Source: Dyadobacter diqingensis (GTDB lineage: Bacteria; Bacteroidota; Bacteroidia; Cytophagales; Spirosomataceae). Taken from it: 64,000 nucleotides of DNA. The stretch's first letter is position 1, and each line of letters starts with the position of its first letter. Positions 53,507 through 62,518 of this stretch are shown here, piece by piece. The notes beneath the pieces were generated by a model, which did not search any database, was not told the DNA's origin, and worked only from the letters and a program-made list of their open reading frames with translations. A program made the position numbers and the translations under genes. Location of the stretch: positions 558,001-622,000 of the forward strand of contig NZ_JAMXKF010000004.1 in the NCBI RefSeq assembly GCF_024220585.1. The letters run 5' to 3'.

Positions 53507-56500
53507 ATGATATCAGCCATTACAAAAAGTAGATTTAATAGTACAATTAACCCACAGACGCTTTTATTCTTTTTCCATAACTTCTTTATCAATGTCGGCA
53601 CAACACTGGTTTACGTGTCTGCCAATATATTATTGCTGGAAAACCATCCTGAATCTTCCTTGCCACTCGCCTACATGATCGCTGCGCTGGCGGTTATGGC
53701 TGCCGGACAGATATACGAACATTACGAACACCACCTTGCACTTGAAAAACTGAGCCTGGGCACCATGCTTTCGTCTCTTTTTCTTGTTTTGGTCGTCATG
53801 ATCCTGTTATGGATCGGTCATGGAATGGCCATAGCGATTGCCATTATGGTCGGTTTCCGGGTTATTTATCTGCTGATCAACCTGGAATTCTGGGGATTAT
53901 CGGCCGTTGTATTTGATGTCCGCCAAAGTAAAAGATTATTCAGTGTTATCGGTTCAGGAGATATGCCTGCGAAGGCTCTGGGTGCCGTGCTCGCGGTGTT
54001 GATTCATTCGCCATCCGTATTGATGATTCTTTTAGCCGTTTCACTGGTGTGTTTTGCACTGGCGTTTTATACTCAAAAATTAACTTTCAAGCATACTGCT
54101 GTACCCAATCCGCATCATGCCAGACCGCGTCAATCCGGGCTTTCCGATTCGAAACTGGTTCAGAAATATTTTGGAGGAAACAGATTACTCACAGCATTAT
54201 GCCTTGGTACCGTTGCCATAGCAGCAGCAGCTACCTGGATCGAGTATCATTTTTTCGTCAATGTAAAATACAAATTCCACAGCCAGCACGACACCATTGT
54301 GTTCGTAGGTTCTCTGTTGACGGCCACTTATATGATTTCTACCGTTGTAAAATTGCTGTTCTCCGGAAAAATTGTTGAGCGTTTTGGTGTAAAAATTACG
54401 TTGTACCTGCTGCCTTTAACGACCGTTCTGGTATCACTCGGACTTATTGTTTCTTCCTATTTCCGAAAAGACGAGCCGTCGTTACTGGTTTACTACTGCA
54501 TCGCCTACCTACTTTTCGAACTGATCAGAAGAACACTTTTTGATCCCGTTTTTCTGGTACTTTTCCAGCCGCTTTCGACCAAGAACCGGTTGAAAGGTCA
54601 TACGCTTGCAAAAGGCTTGTATGAGCCACTGGGAATGCTCATCGCCGGAGTTTTACTCTGGGTAATTTACACCATGCAGTGGTCAGATATCGGCTTGACA
54701 TTCGACCTTTCGCTCTTGTTTTCCCTTGTCGCACTTATTATTTTCAGGAAAGCATACAGCCAGTATGTGCTCGAACTGAAAAGTGCGATCAGCAAGAGAT
54801 TTTTGAAAAGCGGTGAAATGGCTTCTCCCGGCGAGGCACTTCCGATCATCAAGGAAAACCTGAAAAGCGAGAAAAAAGAGGAAGTGATCAACGCGATAGC
54901 GTGGCTTGTCAAAAACAAGCCCAATTCATTTTCGAAAAATGTGGATCTTCTGCTAAAAAATCCGTCAGAGCTGGTGCGGCTGAAAACGCTGGAAGCTTTG
55001 GTTGAAACCGGGAATTACCAGCCGTCACAAGCATTTTATCAATATATTGAAAACGAAGCGGATACACCTTGTCAGACTCTTGCCGTGCAGATTGCCAGCG
55101 CGTCGGAGGCGATGACACAGGAAAAACTGGGTCAATACCTTTCACATCAGGATTTGGATATTGTTCGCGGCGCTGTGCTAGGCGCGAGACAATCAGGCAA
55201 GTCGGCAACGTTGGTCCGCCAAACCATACAGGATTTATTCTCGTCGGATCGGACTGAATCTCAGCTTACTGCGCTTGATTGTGTCGAAGGACTTGATGTT
55301 GACACTTATAAATCGCAGATCAGTAATTCGCTTAAAAGTGAAAATATAAGAATCAGGCAACGGGCTATTGAAATCGTTGGAACGAACGGGCACGCAGATC
55401 TGATTAGGGAAGTACAACCATTTCTTTCAGGAAAATTGTCAAAAACAGCAAGTCTTGCTTTGGTTAAATCCGGTCATGCGGGTGTCAGCATTTTGCAGGA
55501 TTGGGTTCAATCGACAAGTTCTGAGAAGGAAATTTATACATTTTTAAGAGCTGCGGAAAAACAGGCCAATCCGGCAATAAGGCCCGTGCTATTTGATTTC
55601 ACGAGCCGCATTTATACAACAAAAGGCGATGCTGGTGCTTCCACATTACGCTTGCATACGGCTGCATTGCGTGCATTGTCACACCAGGAGCTGACGACTG
55701 ACCAAAAACTGGTTGTCAGGAATTATGTTGATATTGAACTGCTGCACGCATACCAGATTTTAAACGCGACTGACGAAAAGGTCGGAAATGAAACTTGGAA
55801 TGCTGCGCTTCAATATGAATTGCAACAGGTAAATCAGCGGCTGTTTTATCTGTTTATGCTGTTGTACGATAAGGACACTGTGCAAAATGCCTGGAAAGGT
55901 GTACGGCATGCATCGCAGGAAAAGAGGGCCAATTCGCTGGAAATGGTTGAAAGTTTGTTGCCGCGAGAACTATATCCATGTTTAAGGGCGCTTTTTGAGG
56001 TTATTCCGTTGCAGAAAAAACTGGATGCTTTGCGTCAGTATTTAAATATTCAGGACGTTCCGGCGCAACCCTTTGTTTCCTACGTTTTAAAACAAAAAGA
56101 GCAATATTTCACAACCTGGACGATCGCACTGGCTATCGGAAAATGGACACCGGAAACTGCCGGGATCGATAACCTTGAAATATTTGCCAGCCACCCGGTC
56201 CGCCTGCTTCGTGAAGCTGCCAGGACTGCTTATCAAAAATTCCCCAACCAGAAATTTATTAGTCAAGACGAAAAACTCATGAAACATACCTCTGAATCTT
56301 CCCAGCAAATCTCTGAAATGGAGCGTGTTATCGTTCTGAAAAATACGAGATTATTTTCACAAACGCCTGAAAATGTGTTGAGTTCAATCGCGCCGATCAT
56401 GAAAGAGGTGACTTATCAGGAGGGACAGGAAATATTTGCCAAGGGAGATGCCGGCGACAGCATGTTTATAATTTATTCCGGTGAAATCGGTATTTATGAT

Positions 56501-56734
56501 GGTCCGAAACAGCTGGCTTTGTTTGATAAAGGGGAGATATTTGGGGAGCTTGCTCTGCTAGATACGGAACCGAGATCGGCTTCTACTGTGGCTGAATCGG
56601 ATGTGCTGTTGTTCCGGATTGACCAGGAAGATTTCTTTGAGCTGATGGAAGAGCGGGATGAAATTTTAAGAAATGTGCTGCGTATCCTTTGCCAGCGCAT
56701 CCGGGTGCAAAATGAAAAAATGCGCCTCGCCTAG
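53507..56734 (+). CDS. Nucleotide-transporter-like MFS protein with HEAT repeats and cyclic-nucleotide-binding domain
   Basis: A 1075-residue fusion. Residues about 1-430 are 10-12 membrane helices resembling the Npt1/Npt2 ATP:ADP antiporter group (FFFHNFFINVGTTLVYVSANILLLE, then RTLFDPVFLVLFQPLSTKNRLKGH). Residues about 440-910 are HEAT-like helical repeats (INAIAWLVKNKPNSFSKN, VRLKTLEALVETGNY). Residues about 945-1070 are a CRP-type cNMP-binding domain with phosphate-binding cassette Gly1013, Glu1014 and Arg1023 in FGELALLDTEPRSAST, so binding looks intact. It faces the cyclase operon convergently. A cNMP-gated transporter or scaffold is likely; the cargo is uncertain. Confidence 0.88.
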   Translation: MISAITKSRFNSTINPQTLLFFFHNFFINVGTTLVYVSANILLLENHPESSLPLAYMIAALAVMAAGQIYEHYEHHLALEKLSLGTMLSSLFLVLVVMILLWIGHGMAIAIAIMVGFRVIYLLINLEFWGLSAVVFDVRQSKRLFSVIGSGDMPAKALGAVLAVLIHSPSVLMILLAVSLVCFALAFYTQKLTFKHTAVPNPHHARPRQSGLSDSKLVQKYFGGNRLLTALCLGTVAIAAAATWIEYHFFVNVKYKFHSQHDTIVFVGSLLTATYMISTVVKLLFSGKIVERFGVKITLYLLPLTTVLVSLGLIVSSYFRKDEPSLLVYYCIAYLLFELIRRTLFDPVFLVLFQPLSTKNRLKGHTLAKGLYEPLGMLIAGVLLWVIYTMQWSDIGLTFDLSLLFSLVALIIFRKAYSQYVLELKSAISKRFLKSGEMASPGEALPIIKENLKSEKKEEVINAIAWLVKNKPNSFSKNVDLLLKNPSELVRLKTLEALVETGNYQPSQAFYQYIENEADTPCQTLAVQIASASEAMTQEKLGQYLSHQDLDIVRGAVLGARQSGKSATLVRQTIQDLFSSDRTESQLTALDCVEGLDVDTYKSQISNSLKSENIRIRQRAIEIVGTNGHADLIREVQPFLSGKLSKTASLALVKSGHAGVSILQDWVQSTSSEKEIYTFLRAAEKQANPAIRPVLFDFTSRIYTTKGDAGASTLRLHTAALRALSHQELTTDQKLVVRNYVDIELLHAYQILNATDEKVGNETWNAALQYELQQVNQRLFYLFMLLYDKDTVQNAWKGVRHASQEKRANSLEMVESLLPRELYPCLRALFEVIPLQKKLDALRQYLNIQDVPAQPFVSYVLKQKEQYFTTWTIALAIGKWTPETAGIDNLEIFASHPVRLLREAARTAYQKFPNQKFISQDEKLMKHTSESSQQISEMERVIVLKNTRLFSQTPENVLSSIAPIMKEVTYQEGQEIFAKGDAGDSMFIIYSGEIGIYDGPKQLALFDKGEIFGELALLDTEPRSASTVAESDVLLFRIDQEDFFELMEERDEILRNVLRILCQRIRVQNEKMRLA

Positions 56735-56783
56735 CTCCACGGATTAAAATCCGTGGCTACAAAATCGGTCGTGCCTACGGCAC
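56733..56783. repeat. REP-like double hairpin between convergent genes
   Basis: CCACGGAT and ATCCGTGG (8 bases, loop TAAA, 56737-56756) with a partly paired TAGC/GCTA flank, then GTGCC-TAC-GGCAC (56771-56783). The pair resembles short dispersed palindromic extragenic repeats. It starts at the stop codon of the transporter-like gene and may also end transcription. Confidence 0.5.
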
Positions 56784-56787
56784 TGGG

Positions 56788-57366
56788 TTATTTTCCTTCG
56801 CGCAGCTTGTTCAGGTGTTGCTGTTTGATGGCTTCTCGTTTTTGTTGGGCTGCTTTTGTATGGTATCGATGGGCTTCGAGAAATCTTATCTGAATTTGGT
56901 TCCAGGTATTGATGTCTGTCACCAGTTGCCTCACTTCCAGCTCTTTGAACAAATTAGCGGCAATGGGGTCAAAATCGTCGCGTCCCAAATAGTCCAGGTC
57001 TGCATCACAAATAACCATTTCCAGGCGATTTTGTGGATTTTGCGGAATTTTGGTTGCCATGATCATGCCGCAGATTACATCAATCTGCTCTTTTGAATAG
57101 CTGAACAACGGCAGCTGGTTCCGCGCGATCCGGCAGCCTTCTTCTTCGTGATCCTTATAGGTATTGATAAAACCGCAGTCGTGAAACAATGCTGCCGTTT
57201 TTAGCAATTTAAGAGACGCTTCATCTTCAATCCCTTCTTCTTTCGCCAGGACCAAAACCGCACTTTCCACATCCAGTGTGTGATGAAGGCCGTGGTAATA
57301 CAGCGTCTCCGACAAACGGGAACCCAGTAGATCCAGGACAAATTTTTCAGCTGCGGCTACTTCCAT
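56788..57366 (-). CDS. HD domain phosphohydrolase
   Basis: A 192-residue protein with the HD metal site: His in YYHGLHHTLDVE, the His-Asp pair in AALFHDCGF, and Asp in VICDADLDYLGRDDF. The last 45 residues are helical and basic. It is a single-domain HD protein, likely a metal-dependent phosphohydrolase in the cytoplasm. It is the last gene of the minus-strand operon, 32 bases after the cyclase gene, which makes cyclic-nucleotide or nucleotide hydrolysis a reasonable guess. Specificity cannot be read from sequence. Confidence 0.85.
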   Translation of the reverse strand: MEVAAAEKFVLDLLGSRLSETLYYHGLHHTLDVESAVLVLAKEEGIEDEASLKLLKTAALFHDCGFINTYKDHEEEGCRIARNQLPLFSYSKEQIDVICGMIMATKIPQNPQNRLEMVICDADLDYLGRDDFDPIAANLFKELEVRQLVTDINTWNQIQIRFLEAHRYHTKAAQQKREAIKQQHLNKLREGK

Positions 57367-57398
57367 TATCTGTATGCTTTAATTTGCAATGCAGGATC

Positions 57399-58445
57399 TT
57401 ATTCTAATACTTCATAAATCTGCATCGCATTTCTTTTATTTTTCAAATTGACCTCACCAATCAATTTACATTGAAACGCTTCCTTGATTTTTTCATAAGC
57501 CCATTCCGGTACCAGAATTTGTCCTGGTCCGGCTGCGGATTGCAACCGCTGCGCCACATTAACAGCATCACCGATCACAGTATAATCCAATCTTCGTAAA
57601 GTTGCCGAACCGATATTGCCGCTTACCATTTCCCCCGAATTAATTCCGATAGCCACATCGGGAAAATATTCCGTCTGGTTGCTAAGCTGTTCTGAAAATG
57701 CCTTGATCTGATTTCTTACCGACAATGATGCTTCAACCGCCCTGTCGAGATGATAATCCCCTTTGAAAACAGCCATAATGGCGTCACCCATAAATTTATC
57801 AACCAGTCCGCCGTGAGCCAAAATTTCCTTGACCATCACATCAAAATACTTATTGATCATTTTCACCACGTGGTCCGCGGGCTCTCTTTCCGAAATCGAC
57901 GTAAAACCGCACATATCCATAAAAACCACGCTGGCTTCAATGTTTTCGCTGGCGGTCAGCGAGGTTTCAAACGCCTCTTTCGACATAAATTGCAGCACCG
58001 ACGAATCCACATACATACGCAGGATATCATTTTCCCGAACTGCTTTCAGTGTTTCTTTCAGTTGTTCAACGTATTTCAGAGTCTTCTCCATCGTAACTTC
58101 AAGATCCTGAAAATCAATAGGTTTTGTCACAAAATCAAACGCCCCACGGTTCATCGCCGTGCGGATATTTTCCATATCGCCATAAGCCGACACGATGACC
58201 GATTTCAGTAACGGACTCAATTCACCCAGTTTTATAAGCAAGGTCAGGCCATCCATTTCAGGCATGTTGATATCACTCAAAACCATGTCAACATCGGGGT
58301 GTTCGGCCAGCATTCTCAATGCTGCTTCTCCGTTTTCTGCAAAAATAAACTCATACAACTGCTCGCGGATCTGCCTCCGAAACTTTTGTTTGATCAGTAA
58401 CTGTAAGTCCGGTTCATCATCAACCACAAGGATCTTAGCCTTCAT
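57399..58445 (-). CDS. Response regulator fused to class III adenylate cyclase
   Basis: 348 residues. The receiver domain (1-120) has phosphoacceptor Asp58 in [12 protein letters not shown] helical linker follows. The class III cyclase domain starts near residue 170, with metal ligands Asp177 ([12 protein letters not shown]) and Asp221 ([10 protein letters not shown]) and transition-state Asn296 and Arg300 (VNVAQRL). The purine-specifying pair is Lys217 and Thr289 ([11 protein letters not shown]). Lys fits ATP, and Thr in place of Asp is the mark of class IIIb enzymes. It should make cAMP when phosphorylated. Its start overlaps the end of the upstream response regulator by 11 bases. Confidence 0.93.
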   Translation of the reverse strand: MKAKILVVDDEPDLQLLIKQKFRRQIREQLYEFIFAENGEAALRMLAEHPDVDMVLSDINMPEMDGLTLLIKLGELSPLLKSVIVSAYGDMENIRTAMNRGAFDFVTKPIDFQDLEVTMEKTLKYVEQLKETLKAVRENDILRMYVDSSVLQFMSKEAFETSLTASENIEASVVFMDMCGFTSISEREPADHVVKMINKYFDVMVKEILAHGGLVDKFMGDAIMAVFKGDYHLDRAVEASLSVRNQIKAFSEQLSNQTEYFPDVAIGINSGEMVSGNIGSATLRRLDYTVIGDAVNVAQRLQSAAGPGQILVPEWAYEKIKEAFQCKLIGEVNLKNKRNAMQIYEVLE

Positions 58446-58815
58446 ATCTTTCCTGTAATTTTTGTTTCAGTTCTGTGAAATTTACCGGTTTTGTCAAAAA
58501 ATCATCTGCACCAAATTTCATAGCCTGGTCGTAATTATCCGTGTCGCCGTACGCTGTAATCATCATAACGATCGGCGGCGCCATCGGATGGTCTTTTCTG
58601 ATCGATTTCAAAAGTTCAATCCCACTCATGCCCGGCATATTAATGTCTGACAGGATCATGACGACCTCCGACGCGTGACCTTCCAGATAACCAATCGCCT
58701 CTTCTCCCGAAAAAGCAAAAGAAAACTGAAATTCGCCATTTCTTATCTCTCTGCGGAAACGCTGCTCAAACAGTGCCTGCACATCCGGTTCGTCGTCAAC
58801 AACAAGTATTTTCAT
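58435..58815 (-). CDS. Single-domain response regulator
   Basis: 126 residues from the ATG at 58815; an ATG four codons upstream is possible. It is a receiver only, with DDE acidic pocket, phosphoacceptor Asp57 ([11 protein letters not shown]), Thr in MITAYGD and Lys in FLTKPVN. It is about as similar to the receiver of the cyclase protein as a duplicate would be ([25 protein letters not shown] shared). It sits between the kinase and cyclase genes. It may be a phosphate sink or relay that tunes cyclase activation. Confidence 0.93.
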   Translation of the reverse strand: MKILVVDDEPDVQALFEQRFRREIRNGEFQFSFAFSGEEAIGYLEGHASEVVMILSDINMPGMSGIELLKSIRKDHPMAPPIVMMITAYGDTDNYDQAMKFGADDFLTKPVNFTELKQKLQERYEG

Positions 58816-58852
58816 ATGGGTAATCATTATTTTAAACCAGTCTGACCTGCAT

Positions 58853-60217
58853 TCAGACTGGCAGCGTAATCTTAAATTCAGTTCCTTCTCCCGCCACTGA
58901 TGTCACATCCAATGTTCCCTCGTGAGATTTTGTGATAATATCATAACTCATGGATAAACCAAGACCCGTTCCCTGCCCCGTTGGTTTTGTTGTAAAAAAA
59001 GGCTGGAATATCTTGGAAATAACGCTCTCCGGCATCCCCGTTCCATTGTCCGAAACACGGATATACAATTTGCCGCCAAACAATTTCGTGATAATTTTAA
59101 CCTCCGGTTTATAATTGGCAAAAGCCGGATTATCTTTATTCAGCTTTTTCTTTTCGGCTACGGCATAAAATGCATTCGTAAACAAGTTCAGAAATACCCT
59201 TCCAAGATCCTGCGGCATCACATCCACTTTGCCCATGGTAGGGTCAAAATCAGTCACCAGCGCGGCGTTAAATTCCTTGTCCTTCGCACGCAGACCGTGG
59301 TAGGCAAGCCGCATGTATTCGTCAGCCAGGGCGTTTACGTCTGTCGGCTCCTTCGTCCCCGACGATGCTCGGGAATGCTGTAACATGCCTTTCACGATAG
59401 AATCAGCACGTTTTCCGTGATGCGTTATCTTCTGCTGATTTTGGCTTAAATCACTGATGATCCCGTTAATATATTCCTTATCAGCATCAGCGATCGTCGT
59501 TTTATTGATTTCTTCTTCCAGTTCCTGGCACAGCTCCACGGAAACCTCAGAGAAGTTATTGACAAAATTCAGCGGATTCTGTATTTCATGGGCGATACCG
59601 GCAGTAAGCTCCCCCAACGATGCCATTTTTTCACTCTGAATCAATTGATTTTGCGTTGCTTTTAATTCATCCAGTGTTTTTTGAAGTTCTTCCTTTTGTC
59701 TTGTCAGCTCAATGGTCCGCTCATTGACAAGGTATTCCAGCGCGTCTTTTTTAGCTTCGTTAATTTCATCTTTTCTACGCTGCTCTTCCCGCTCCCGCTC
59801 CAACGCCTTTTGCTGTTTCTGAGAATTGTACCAAAGTGCAAAGAGCCATAACAAAGCGAACGCCTTGGCCGTATCAATATAATTATCCCAGCGGTTGTAA
59901 ATTTTAATAGGCAGCACAAGGTGTGCAAAGTCACCAATCAGCGAAACAATAATAAACGGGATCGCCGACTGCACGAGTGACCGGATCTGTTTATACTCTC
60001 CATGATTATATAAAAACCAAAACAGCCCTCCCAGAAAAGGATACCAAAGCCAGTGGATAAAAGTGGATTGATTAAAAATATAGTACGCAGCCATCAAACC
60101 TATGGAGGCATATCGGGCAAACACAAGTATCTTATCCAGCTCCGGAGATTTCACAGCTGTTTCCAGCCTTTTACGAATAAACTGAATCAGGAAAAAAGAA
60201 AGTAAAAAAAACTCCAT
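58853..60217 (-). CDS. Membrane sensor histidine kinase
   Basis: 454 residues. The first 140 contain five or six membrane helices and no large periplasmic loop. A coiled coil follows (about residues 140-195, rich in KQQKALEREREEQRRK). The dimerisation domain has His210 in GELTAGIAHEIQNPLNF. The ATPase has NLFTNAFYAVAEKKK, VSDNGTGMP and GQGTGLGLSMSYDII. The long insert around the helical hairpin is typical of the GHKL kinases found with receivers in Cytophagales. First gene of the operon, so it should phosphorylate the two receivers that follow and so drive cAMP synthesis. The signal sensed is unknown. Confidence 0.93.
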   Translation of the reverse strand: MEFFLLSFFLIQFIRKRLETAVKSPELDKILVFARYASIGLMAAYYIFNQSTFIHWLWYPFLGGLFWFLYNHGEYKQIRSLVQSAIPFIIVSLIGDFAHLVLPIKIYNRWDNYIDTAKAFALLWLFALWYNSQKQQKALEREREEQRRKDEINEAKKDALEYLVNERTIELTRQKEELQKTLDELKATQNQLIQSEKMASLGELTAGIAHEIQNPLNFVNNFSEVSVELCQELEEEINKTTIADADKEYINGIISDLSQNQQKITHHGKRADSIVKGMLQHSRASSGTKEPTDVNALADEYMRLAYHGLRAKDKEFNAALVTDFDPTMGKVDVMPQDLGRVFLNLFTNAFYAVAEKKKLNKDNPAFANYKPEVKIITKLFGGKLYIRVSDNGTGMPESVISKIFQPFFTTKPTGQGTGLGLSMSYDIITKSHEGTLDVTSVAGEGTEFKITLPV

Positions 60218-60253
60218 ATCCGGAAAGGAAATTAATGTCAGAATTAGAATGTG

Positions 60254-60265
60254 CGATTATAATCG
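60254..60265. promoter_or_regulatory. 12-base palindrome upstream of kinase operon
   Basis: CGATTATAATCG, 36 bases before the kinase start on the minus strand. A minus-strand TATTTTTG (60296-60303) matches TAnnTTTG and would put the palindrome in the leader. No good -33 box. Confidence 0.35.
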
Positions 60266-60429
60266 TGAATCTATAAACAATGTATGGATTTTCAGCAAAA
60301 ATAGCCGTGTTGGTTACTTAAAAACAGTTTGAAGAACATTATTTCCTGAAAAGTTAATTTTCCGAACCAGAATAAAACGGCTATCTTTTCCGCAGATTTA
60401 AATCTTTACTCTTTCTTTACAACATTTCA

Positions 60430-61416
60430 ATGACTTATTTAGCAGATCCTGCCCGCTACGAGCAAATGACCTATCGTAGGTGTGGCAAAAGCGGCCTTAA
60501 ATTGCCCGCCATTTCTCTTGGTTTGTGGCATAATTTCGGAGGTGTCGACGTTTTTGAAAACTACCGGTCTATTCTTACTACTGCTTTTGATCACGGCATA
60601 ACTCATTTTGACCTTGCCAATAACTATGGTCCGCCTCCGGGCTCTGCCGAGGAAAATTTCGGGTTGCTGATGAAAAAGGATTTTCTGCCTTATCGCGACG
60701 AGTTGATCATTTCCTCAAAAGCAGGTTATCTGATGTGGCCGGGACCTTACGGCGAATGGGGCTCAAAAAAATACCTGGTGGCTAGTCTTGACCAGAGCCT
60801 TAAACGGATGGGCCTTGATTATGTCGATATTTTTTACCACCACCGCCCGGATCCTGATACGCCTTTGGAAGAAACCATGGCAGCACTTGATCTGATCGTT
60901 CGTCAGGGTAAAGCTTTGTACGTTGGCATTTCCAATTATGAGGCGGCAGACGCAGAGAAAGCCATTGGAATTTTGAAACAACTGGGGACACCCTGCCTGA
61001 TCCATCAGCCTAAATACTCCATGTTTGAGCGTTGGGTGGAAGGTGGTTTGCTGGATGTCTTAGAACGTGAAGGTGTGGGATGTATTCCATTTTCGCCATT
61101 GGCACAGGGACTGCTCACGGATAAATATCTCAAAGGTATTCCGGCCGATTCAAGAGCTGCAAAACCGGAAGGTTTTTTACAACAAAATCAGGTAACGCCT
61201 GAGGTTATTGAGAAAATCAGGAAACTGAATGACATAGCCCAGGAACGTGGACAAACACTCGCGCAGATGGCACTTGCCTGGTTGCTGAAAGATCCCCGGA
61301 TCACATCGGTACTGATTGGAGCAAGTCGTGTATCACAATTGCTTGATTCATTGACTTGTCTGAAAAACCAGGAATTCAGTAATGAGGAGCTGGAAAAAAT
61401 TGCCGGTATTCTTTAA
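60430..61416 (+). CDS. Aldo/keto reductase, YghZ-like (L-glyceraldehyde 3-phosphate reductase group)
   Basis: A 328-residue NADPH-dependent AKR. The catalytic tetrad is visible as Asp and Tyr in HFDLANNYG, Lys in ISSKAGY and His in YHHRPDP. MTYRRCGKSGLKLPAISLGLWHNFGG and the GPPPGSAEENFG loop are characteristic of the YghZ/AKR14 group. The C-terminal LIGASRVSQLLDSL binds the cofactor. It is cytoplasmic, probably reducing small aldehydes such as methylglyoxal. It is monocistronic with a terminator directly behind. Confidence 0.92.
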   Translation: MTYLADPARYEQMTYRRCGKSGLKLPAISLGLWHNFGGVDVFENYRSILTTAFDHGITHFDLANNYGPPPGSAEENFGLLMKKDFLPYRDELIISSKAGYLMWPGPYGEWGSKKYLVASLDQSLKRMGLDYVDIFYHHRPDPDTPLEETMAALDLIVRQGKALYVGISNYEAADAEKAIGILKQLGTPCLIHQPKYSMFERWVEGGLLDVLEREGVGCIPFSPLAQGLLTDKYLKGIPADSRAAKPEGFLQQNQVTPEVIEKIRKLNDIAQERGQTLAQMALAWLLKDPRITSVLIGASRVSQLLDSLTCLKNQEFSNEELEKIAGIL

Positions 61417-61421
61417 TCCGC

Positions 61422-61453
61422 AAGGCAGCATTTTTAACAATGCTGCCTTTTTT
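61422..61453 (+). terminator. Terminator after aldo/keto reductase
   Basis: AAGGCAGCATT pairs with AATGCTGCCTT, 6-base loop, then six T. Confidence 0.92.
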
Positions 61454-61480
61454 ATTTTCAACAAACAATTACACTGGCAC

Positions 61481-61834
61481 ATGAAAAATTTAATCCTGAT
61501 CAGCCTTATTCTGATCTCCACTCCCTCCTTTTCCCAGATCATTGTTTCCGGCGTAGACATCAACAAATCTGACAGTATCAAGGTCTGTACCATCGAAATG
61601 ATTGGGTATGGGCTTGCAGGCGATAAAGTGGATATTTTTCTTGATTACGGGCAAAAAACAAAAAAAACCACAACCCAAATCACTGACCTGACAGGCAAGA
61701 CACTTACGTTTTTTTCTTCGGCTGCCGTGCTGAACCATATGGAAAATAACGGATGGCAACATTATGATTCACAGATACTTCCGGACAGAGGCTTATTAAA
61801 ACGCTACTATTACTATTTCAGGAAAATAAAATAA
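61481..61834 (+). CDS. Small secreted protein of unknown function
   Basis: 117 residues from the ATG at 61481. A longer frame begins inside the reductase gene and runs through the terminator, so it is rejected. The signal peptide MKNLILISLILISTPSFS is cut before QIIVSG. The mature part has a short beta pattern (KVCTIEMIGYG, KVDIFLDYGQK) and ends with MENNGWQHYDSQI and a Tyr/Arg-rich tail (KRYYYYFRKIK). The 'ME..GW' turn is common in small Bacteroidota secreted proteins. I recognise no named family. No partner is evident. Confidence 0.7.
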   Translation: MKNLILISLILISTPSFSQIIVSGVDINKSDSIKVCTIEMIGYGLAGDKVDIFLDYGQKTKKTTTQITDLTGKTLTFFSSAAVLNHMENNGWQHYDSQILPDRGLLKRYYYYFRKIK

Positions 61835-61848
61835 AATTCGTCAAAAGC

Positions 61849-61879
61849 TTGCGTGCATACCAACTAGTATGTACGTTTG
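61849..61879 (+). promoter_or_regulatory. TetR gene promoter with operator copy 1
   Basis: TTG (61849-61851), 20 bases, TACGTTTG (61872-61879). The spacer holds the operator CATACCAACTAGTATGTA (61856-61873), arms CATAC and GTATG. An identical 18-base site lies before the next gene. The -7 box ends 4 bases before the ATG at 61884, so the mRNA would be leaderless or almost so. Confidence 0.8.
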
Positions 61880-61883
61880 TATC

Positions 61884-62468
61884 ATGCTTGATACGAGAGG
61901 GGAAATATTGCAAAAGAATTTTGAAGCCATGCGTTTGCATGGTTTTCAGGGGTTGCGTACGGATAAGGTAATCGCTCAAATGGGGATTACCAAGGGCGCC
62001 TTTTATCATTATTTCAAAGACAAACTCAATGTAGGTTATGCAGTTGTGGATGAGCTTATTGCACCCAGTTACATCAATACCTGGAAAAATTTAAGCACGC
62101 AGGGCGTGCACGTGATTGATGCAATTTCAAATACTTTAAGATGTATTGCCGGATATTCAAACCAGGAAACCATTCACCTGGGCTGCCCGCTTAATAACCT
62201 GATCCAGGAAATGTCTCCTCTTGATGAAGGTTTTAATAAGCGATTGTCATCCATCCTGAACGAGGAAAGAAAAATGATCAGGCAAGGTATTGAGGGTGGA
62301 ATTGCGGATGGGACAATTCTTGCAGATACTGACGCAGATGCTTTGACACTTTTCATTTTAGCCTCACTGGAAGGAAGTTACGCCATTGGCAAATCATTTA
62401 ACAGTTATTCAAAATTCATCGTTTGCGTTGAACAGCTGATCAAAATCTTAAATAATTATAAACAATAA
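61884..62468 (+). CDS. TetR/AcrR family regulator
   Basis: 194 residues from the ATG at 61884; the upstream ATG at 61869 lies inside the operator and -7 box. The N-terminal HTH is ILQKNFEAMRLHGFQGLRTDKVIAQMGITKGAFYHYFKDK (landmarks TDKVIAQMGITKGAFYHYF). The ligand domain includes LRCIAGYSNQETIHLGCPLNNL and resembles the TetR_C group with a conserved Cys. It should repress itself and the NmrA-like gene 50 bases downstream through the duplicated operator. The inducer is unknown; an oxidised quinone or electrophile would suit the partner. Confidence 0.92.
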   Translation: MLDTRGEILQKNFEAMRLHGFQGLRTDKVIAQMGITKGAFYHYFKDKLNVGYAVVDELIAPSYINTWKNLSTQGVHVIDAISNTLRCIAGYSNQETIHLGCPLNNLIQEMSPLDEGFNKRLSSILNEERKMIRQGIEGGIADGTILADTDADALTLFILASLEGSYAIGKSFNSYSKFIVCVEQLIKILNNYKQ

Positions 62469-62484
62469 TTTTTTTCACTTTATA

Positions 62485-62503
62485 CATACCAACTAGTATG
62501 TAT
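62485..62503 (+). promoter_or_regulatory. Operator copy 2 before NmrA-like gene
   Basis: CATACCAACTAGTATGTA (62486-62503), identical to the site at 61856-61873. Here the arms extend to ATACATAC and GTATGTAT, 8 perfect bases, the stronger of the two sites. It ends 15 bases before the ATG at 62519. Confidence 0.8.
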
Positions 62504-62518
62504 GTAAATTATAAACAT

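Noticed and set aside
61382..61480. N-terminal extension of the small secreted protein
   Set aside because: It would overlap the aldo/keto reductase gene and cross its terminator; the signal peptide begins at 61481.
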